From Pontivivens nitratireducens (lineage in GTDB: Bacteria; Pseudomonadota; Alphaproteobacteria; Rhodobacterales; Rhodobacteraceae): a stretch of 49,587 nucleotides of DNA. Below, piece after piece: positions 46,300-49,587 of the stretch (positions within the stretch are counted from its first letter, which is position 1; every line of letters starts with the position of its first letter). Under the pieces are notes generated by a model that ran no database searches, was not told where the DNA came from, and was given only the letters and a program-made list of their open reading frames with translations. Made by a program: the position numbers and the translations under genes. The stretch lies in contig NZ_JACJUQ010000015.1 of the NCBI RefSeq assembly GCF_014235845.1, forward strand, positions 1 to 49,587, in the 5' to 3' direction.

Positions 46300-46965
46300 A
46301 TGCAGGTACATGACGCCATCGCCGCCCGCCGGTCCACCCGGGCCTTTCTGGACAGCCCGGTGGACACCTCCCGCCTGACCCGTCTGATCGAACAGGCCGC
46401 CGGTGCGCCTTCGGGGGGGAACCTGCAACCTTGGCATGTGCATCTGCTGAACGGTGAGGGCATGACCCGGTTTCGCACCATGATGGAACCGCGGCTGGAT
46501 GCTGGTCAGGTCGAAGCAACCGAATATCCAATATATCCGGAGTCCCTGAGCGAACCCTACCGCACGCGCCGTTTTGCCGTGGGGGAACAGATGTATGACC
46601 GCCTTGGCATTCCGCGCACGGACAAGGCCGCCCGCCTCGACTGGTTTCGCCGCAACTGGCGGTTCTTCGACGCCCCCGCCGGTCTGTTCCTGTTTGTGGA
46701 TCGCGCGATGGGTGCGGCACAATGGTCCGATCTGGGTGGTTTCCTGCACGGCCTGATGCTGTTGCTGGTGGAGGACGGTCTGGCCTCCTGCCCGCAGGAG
46801 GCTTGGGCGATGCAACATACCGCCGTGGCCGAATTCTGCGGCGCGCCAGCCGATCATATGCTGTTTTGCGGGCTGTCGATCGGAATACCGGACCCCGACC
46901 ACCCGCTCGCCACGTTTCAAACGGAACGCGCACCTCTGTCAGAATGGCTGACCCTGCATGAGTGA
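46300..46965 (+). CDS. Nitroreductase-family FMN oxidoreductase
   Basis: 221 residues. FMN phosphate region RRSTRAFL near the start, GAPSGGNLQPWHV at about 35-47, and LLLVEDGLASCPQEAW in the C-terminal half. Dimeric flavin reductases of this family reduce nitroaromatics or quinones. ATG 46300 has GAGGGG 5 bases upstream. It overlaps the HAD gene by 8 bases, so the two are cotranslated. Confidence 0.92.
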   Translation: MQVHDAIAARRSTRAFLDSPVDTSRLTRLIEQAAGAPSGGNLQPWHVHLLNGEGMTRFRTMMEPRLDAGQVEATEYPIYPESLSEPYRTRRFAVGEQMYDRLGIPRTDKAARLDWFRRNWRFFDAPAGLFLFVDRAMGAAQWSDLGGFLHGLMLLLVEDGLASCPQEAWAMQHTAVAEFCGAPADHMLFCGLSIGIPDPDHPLATFQTERAPLSEWLTLHE

Positions 46966-47572
46966 GAGCCCCCGCGCCGTGATTTTCGACATCGGCAATG
47001 TTCTGATCCAGTGGCGACCGGAACGTCTCTATGCGCAACTGATGCCGGCGGAGGATATGGCCCGCTTCTTTGCGGAGGTGGACCCCCACCTGATGAATGA
47101 CCGCATCGACCGGGGCGCTCCGTTCCGCGATACGATCTATGCCCATGCCGACGCGCATCCCGAATGGTCTGAGATGATCCGCCTGTGGCACGATCGCTGG
47201 ATCGAGATGGCCAGCCCGGTAATCGACGGCTCCGTGTCGATCCTGCGACAGCTTCGCGCATCGGGTGTGGCGTGCTATGCGCTCAGCAATTTCGGGGTCG
47301 AAAGCTTCGCCTATGCCGAAACGCATTATCCCCTGCTGGCGGAATTCGACCGCCGCTACATCTCGGGCCATATGCGTACGGCGAAACCCGATGCCGAGAT
47401 CTATCAGATGGTCGAGGCGGATTGCGGTCTGTCAGGGGACCAGTTGTTCTTCACCGATGATCGGGCCGACAATATCGAGGCGGCCGCCAGCCGTGGCTGG
47501 CAGACACATCTGTTCACCGACCCCACCAGCCTGCGTGCGGCGTTGATCAAGGCAGGTTTGCCGGTTCAGTAG
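46958..47572 (+). CDS. HAD-family phosphatase (YihX-like)
   Basis: 204 residues. Motif I VIFDIGNVLIQW (nucleophile Asp; the second position is Gly, as in the YihX group), motif II ALSNFG, motif III lysine in RTAKPDAEIY, and motif IV FFTDDRADNIEAA. A helical cap lies between about 15 and 80. Probable sugar-phosphate phosphatase; the substrate is unknown. The 3' end overlaps the convergent PagL-like gene by 7 bases. Confidence 0.9.
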   Translation: MSESPRAVIFDIGNVLIQWRPERLYAQLMPAEDMARFFAEVDPHLMNDRIDRGAPFRDTIYAHADAHPEWSEMIRLWHDRWIEMASPVIDGSVSILRQLRASGVACYALSNFGVESFAYAETHYPLLAEFDRRYISGHMRTAKPDAEIYQMVEADCGLSGDQLFFTDDRADNIEAAASRGWQTHLFTDPTSLRAALIKAGLPVQ

Positions 47573-48057
47573 GCCCAGCCATAGGTCAGATAGGCCGCGT
47601 TCTTGCCCGGGTTGTCGTCATACAGACCCCCGTTCGAGATATGTGCGTAGGACAGACCCAGACGTCCCTGTCCCGCCGCGACCGACACGCCCAGCCTGCT
47701 GCGAATCTCGACCGGTCCGCCCAGTTCGGTGTCACTCGTCCCGGCCTCGTACAGACCCGGCATGATGCTCAGCGACAGTCGCACCGCATCGAAATCGCGT
47801 TGAGCGTGCAGGCCGGCGCCGGCCCAGACGTCGCCGTCGGCGTCCACCTCGAACCCTGCGCCCCATCCGTAATCGAACCCGGCAAAGGTTCCGCGCGGCG
47901 CGTCTGTCCAGACACCCTCCAGCGAAGCGGCCTCCTGTTCATCGCTGGAATACGCCCCGTCCGTTCCCAGACCGAACGTCCAGTTTTGCGCACTTGCAGC
48001 GGATGCTGCGACCGAGGTCGCAAAGCCCAGCACTGCAATAAAATGTAGTGTCTTCAT
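47566..48057 (-). CDS. PagL-like outer membrane lipid A deacylase homologue
   Basis: 163 residues with a signal peptide (to about residue 23, SAASAQ) and alternating strands that would make a small beta barrel, ending TYGWAY. The catalytic His-x-Ser of PagL is present in SYAHISNGG. PagL's third residue, a glutamate 14 places after the histidine, falls on Asn here (in DDNPGKN), so activity is uncertain. In Pseudomonas PagL removes a 3-O-acyl chain from lipid A. Confidence 0.75.
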   Translation of the reverse strand: MKTLHFIAVLGFATSVAASAASAQNWTFGLGTDGAYSSDEQEAASLEGVWTDAPRGTFAGFDYGWGAGFEVDADGDVWAGAGLHAQRDFDAVRLSLSIMPGLYEAGTSDTELGGPVEIRSRLGVSVAAGQGRLGLSYAHISNGGLYDDNPGKNAAYLTYGWAY

Positions 48058-48186
48058 GTCGTGTCCTCCGATGAATCGGAATTAGAATTGGCCCGAGGGA
48101 CTTCAACGGAGAATTTCGCCGTTCCTGCGGGACTTGCACCCACGCCCTGTTCGCACTAAGCCCCCTCAATCCCCCATATTGGTGGG

Positions 48187-48224
48187 AGAGGTCTTCCGCG
48201 ACCCTCTATAAAAAACGGAAAGGA
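48187..48224 (+). promoter_or_regulatory. preQ1-I riboswitch before yhhQ
   Basis: P1 stem: AGAGG (48187-48191) pairs with CCTCT (48203-48207). The tail ATAAAAAAC follows, as in the preQ1-I class. P2 pseudoknot: TTCCG in the loop (48194-48198) pairs with CGGAA (48216-48220). Canonical members use other bases in these two segments, so both arms have changed together here. The pseudoknot's 3' strand overlaps the start of the SD AAAGGA (48219-48224), 6 bases before the yhhQ start, so ligand binding should block translation. Confidence 0.9.
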
Positions 48225-48230
48225 TCACTC

Positions 48231-48845
48231 ATGTCCCGTGGATTTTTCATTGGCGTCGCCGCCATGGCCGCCGTCGTCGTTGCATCGAACATTCTGGTGC
48301 AGCACCTTCTGGGTGACTGGCTTACCTGGGGTGCGTTTACCTATCCGGTGGCGTTTCTGATCACCGATCTGACGAACCGCTTTCTGGGCCGCGATGCCGC
48401 AGGTCGCGTCGTGATCGTGGGCTTTGCCGTCGGCGTCATCTGTTCGTTGATCGCAAGCCAGATACAGGGGGAATTCGGCCCCCTGGTCACATTGCGCATC
48501 GCGCTGGGTTCGGGGATCGCGTTCATCGTGGCGCAACTGGTGGATGTGGCGATCTTCGACAGGCTGCGGGCGCGTGAATGGTGGCGGGCGCCGCTGGCCT
48601 CCACGCTGATCGGCTCCGCGCTCGACACCGCGATCTTCTTCGGCATCGCGTTTTCGGCCCTGTTCGTGTTCCTCGACCCCGGTCAGCCGAACGCCTGGGC
48701 GCGCGAGGCTGTCCCCCTGCTGGGCGTCGGACCGGTTCTGCCTTTGTGGATCAGCCTCGCCGTGGCCGACTTCGCGGTGAAGCTGTCATTGGCGGCTGTG
48801 GCGCTGATCCCGTTCCGCATCGCGGTGCGGCAGGTCGAGACTTGA
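48231..48845 (+). CDS. yhhQ: Queuosine precursor transporter
   Basis: 204 residues of the YhhQ/DUF165 family with about six helices. Family marks: VVASNILVQ near the start, GAFTYPVAFLITDLTNRFLG (conserved FLxTDxxNxxxG) and a C-terminal helix pair. It imports queuine precursors such as preQ0/preQ1 across the inner membrane. The preQ1 riboswitch directly in front of it supports the name. ATG 48231 lies 6 bases after AAAGGA. Confidence 0.94.
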   Translation: MSRGFFIGVAAMAAVVVASNILVQHLLGDWLTWGAFTYPVAFLITDLTNRFLGRDAAGRVVIVGFAVGVICSLIASQIQGEFGPLVTLRIALGSGIAFIVAQLVDVAIFDRLRAREWWRAPLASTLIGSALDTAIFFGIAFSALFVFLDPGQPNAWAREAVPLLGVGPVLPLWISLAVADFAVKLSLAAVALIPFRIAVRQVET

Positions 48846-48846
48846 T

Positions 48847-48855
48847 TTATCCACA
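48847..48855 (+). promoter_or_regulatory. Single perfect DnaA-box sequence
   Basis: TTATCCACA, an exact match to the DnaA box, one base after the yhhQ stop. No second box or AT-rich unwinding region is near, so this is not an origin by itself. It may be chance or a titration/regulatory site. Confidence 0.3.
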
Positions 48856-48905
48856 AGATATGGCAGGCTCCTCTCTGAACGTAACAACAGAAAGGAGGTG
48901 ACCTG

Positions 48906-48962
48906 ATGTCGAGTGAGATGCAGGAGCATGTGGTCGGGTTCAAGTGCGAGGCTGTTAGCTGA
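48906..48962 (+). CDS. 18-residue ORF with very strong SD, candidate leader peptide
   Basis: ATG 48906 is preceded by AAAGGAGGTGA (48891-48901), an almost full-length anti-SD match and the strongest in the window, followed by 18 codons (M-S-S-E-M-Q-E-H-V-V-G-F-K-C-E-A-V-S) and TGA at 48960-48962. The stop codon lies in the 5' arm of a hairpin (48958-48981). A terminator (49043-49077) and arfB follow. I do not recognise the peptide. It could be a small functional protein or a leader peptide controlling arfB. Confidence 0.6.
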   Translation: MSSEMQEHVVGFKCEAVS

Positions 48963-49006
48963 AGGGGCAGCCCCCATCAGCGTCCTTTCGCTCAGGTCAG
49001 TGACCT
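48958..49006 (+). other. Hairpin and palindrome after the 18-codon ORF
   Basis: Hairpin: GCTGA (48958-48962) with TCAGC (48977-48981), inner GGGG (48964-48967) with CCCC (48971-48974). It includes the leader stop codon. Next comes AGGTCA-G-TGACCT (48994-49006), a perfect 6-base palindrome with one central base. Together with the terminator, this gives a chain of structured elements in the arfB leader. Confidence 0.65.
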
Positions 49007-49042
49007 CCGGTCATTCGCCCCAGCTCACGAATTCAGATATGG

Positions 49043-49077
49043 AAGGGGGCCGCACGATGTGGCCCCTTTCTCTTTGC
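49043..49077 (+). terminator. Intrinsic terminator directly before arfB
   Basis: AAGGGGGCC (49043-49051) pairs with GGCCCCTT (49061-49068), one G bulged, around GCACGATGT, then TTTCTCTTT overlapping the arm end (to about 49075). A GC-rich stem with a U-rich tract, a good intrinsic terminator. It ends about 13 bases before the arfB start codon. Confidence 0.75.
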
Positions 49078-49089
49078 GGGGAAAACCGG

Positions 49090-49509
49090 ATGATCGTCAT
49101 CAATGACAAGATAACGTTGCAGGACTGGGAGCTGACGGAACAGTTCGTCCGGTCCTCCGGTCCCGGTGGCCAGAACGTCAACAAGGTCTCTACAGCGGTG
49201 GAATTGCGGTTCGAGGCGGAACGCTCCCCCAATCTGCCGGGCGACGTGAAGGCGCGCCTGCGCCGGGCCGCGGGGCGCAAATGGACGAAAGATGGCGCGC
49301 TCATCATCACCGCCGAAAAACACCGCTCGCAGGCGATGAACCGTGAGGAGGCGGAAAAGAAGCTGATCGACATGATCCGCGCCGCCCTTCATCGCCCCAA
49401 GCGGCGCATCCCGACCAAGCCGACCCGCGCCAGTCAGCGCCGCCGGATCGAGGCGAAGAAAGCGACGGGCCAGAAAAAGGCGCTGCGCGGCTCCGTCGAT
49501 CCGGAGTAA
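49090..49509 (+). CDS. arfB: Alternative ribosome-rescue factor B (peptidyl-tRNA hydrolase)
   Basis: 139 residues. The catalytic GGQ is at 26-28 (SSGPGGQNVNKVSTA). The C-terminal tail from about residue 100 is strongly basic (HRPKRRIPTKPTRASQRRR), the element that enters the empty mRNA channel of stalled ribosomes. Length and N-terminus (MIVINDKITL) match ArfB/YaeJ. A longer in-frame reading back to about 48913 crosses the terminator and is not family-like, so ATG 49090 is the start. It sits right behind the terminator, so its expression needs read-through or an unseen promoter. Confidence 0.95.
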   Translation: MIVINDKITLQDWELTEQFVRSSGPGGQNVNKVSTAVELRFEAERSPNLPGDVKARLRRAAGRKWTKDGALIITAEKHRSQAMNREEAEKKLIDMIRAALHRPKRRIPTKPTRASQRRRIEAKKATGQKKALRGSVDPE

Positions 49510-49587
49510 ACCCGCTTCCGTAATGGGGCGGGCCTCTGTCAAGGGTTTCGGGCAAGTCAAAAATCCCGGCGAAGATCTCATTCTTCT
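49510..49587. other. 3' edge of window, weak inverted repeat
   Basis: 78 bases after arfB. CCCGC (49512-49516) and GCGGG (49529-49533) could form a short stem soon after the stop. No gene is visible before the window ends. Confidence 0.3.

Noticed and set aside
48847-48855. TTATCCACA as part of a replication origin
   Set aside because: Only one exact box; no cluster, no AT-rich unwinding element, and far from dnaN.

Overview
The window reads as a chromosomal segment of a marine-type alphaproteobacterium of the Rhodobacteraceae (Roseobacter-like). This is inferred from the high G+C and GC-biased codon use, an ethylmalonyl-CoA mutase, the dnaN-recF-gyrB order, a membrane-bound PuuD-type urate oxidase, tandem PqiA-like genes with a long PqiB-like protein, and many dense short operons. 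I see no rRNA, tRNA, CRISPR, insertion sequence or prophage. Almost all of the sequence is coding, with 46 supported genes and no gene-free stretch above 300 bases.

Region by region. 0-4 kb: a secreted histidine-phosphatase-like protein, a rhomboid protease, and hslVU behind a heat-shock-like promoter. 4-9 kb: an operon of two PqiA-like membrane proteins, a 998-residue MCE protein (PqiB-like) with a five-unit helical repeat, and a PqiC-like lipoprotein, together a putative inter-membrane lipid transport system. 9-11 kb: ethylmalonyl-CoA mutase. 11-14.7 kb (minus strand): a surface lipoprotein with a TbpB-like C-terminus, its probable SLAM-type outer-membrane translocator, and a coupled flavoprotein. 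14.7-21.6 kb: a valine/isobutyrate degradation operon (mmsA, isobutyryl-CoA dehydrogenase, 3-hydroxyisobutyryl-CoA hydrolase, mmsB) followed by gcdH, with a divergent LysR regulator. 21.7-29.6 kb: a peptide-uptake block (M20 hydrolase, dipeptide-type binding protein, M32 carboxypeptidase, two permeases, a fused double ATPase). 29.7-36.2 kb: a DUF305 membrane protein, then dnaN, recF, an HpcH/HpaI aldolase and gyrB, without dnaA. 36.3-42.6 kb: a DsbA-like oxidoreductase, then two convergent purine (urate to glyoxylate) operons: puuE-uraD fusion and allA on plus; uraH, puuD, allE and a beta-hydroxyaspartate/D-threonine aldolase-like gene on minus. 42.7-49.6 kb: peptide deformylase, DJ-1/PfpI protein, PhoD-like phosphatase, EamA exporter, nitroreductase, HAD phosphatase, PagL-like outer membrane protein, a queuosine-precursor transporter behind a preQ1 riboswitch, an 18-codon ORF with hairpins and a terminator, and arfB.

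Metabolically the genes fit a heterotroph living on amino acids, peptides and purines. Valine breakdown gives propionyl-CoA units, glutaryl-CoA dehydrogenase feeds crotonyl-CoA, and ethylmalonyl-CoA mutase belongs to the acetyl-CoA assimilation route. Urate breakdown gives glyoxylate, which the adjacent aldolase could join to glycine.

The most interesting items are: (1) the 18-codon leader ORF whose stop lies inside a hairpin, followed by a terminator only about 13 bases before arfB, a layout suggestive of attenuation of a ribosome-rescue gene; (2) a preQ1-I riboswitch with a complementary, diverged pseudoknot in front of yhhQ; (3) the SLAM/lipoprotein pair; (4) the aldolase embedded in the ureide operon; (5) the GGATATTT extragenic motif found four times, always between genes; and (6) the repeat arm of the PqiB-like protein.
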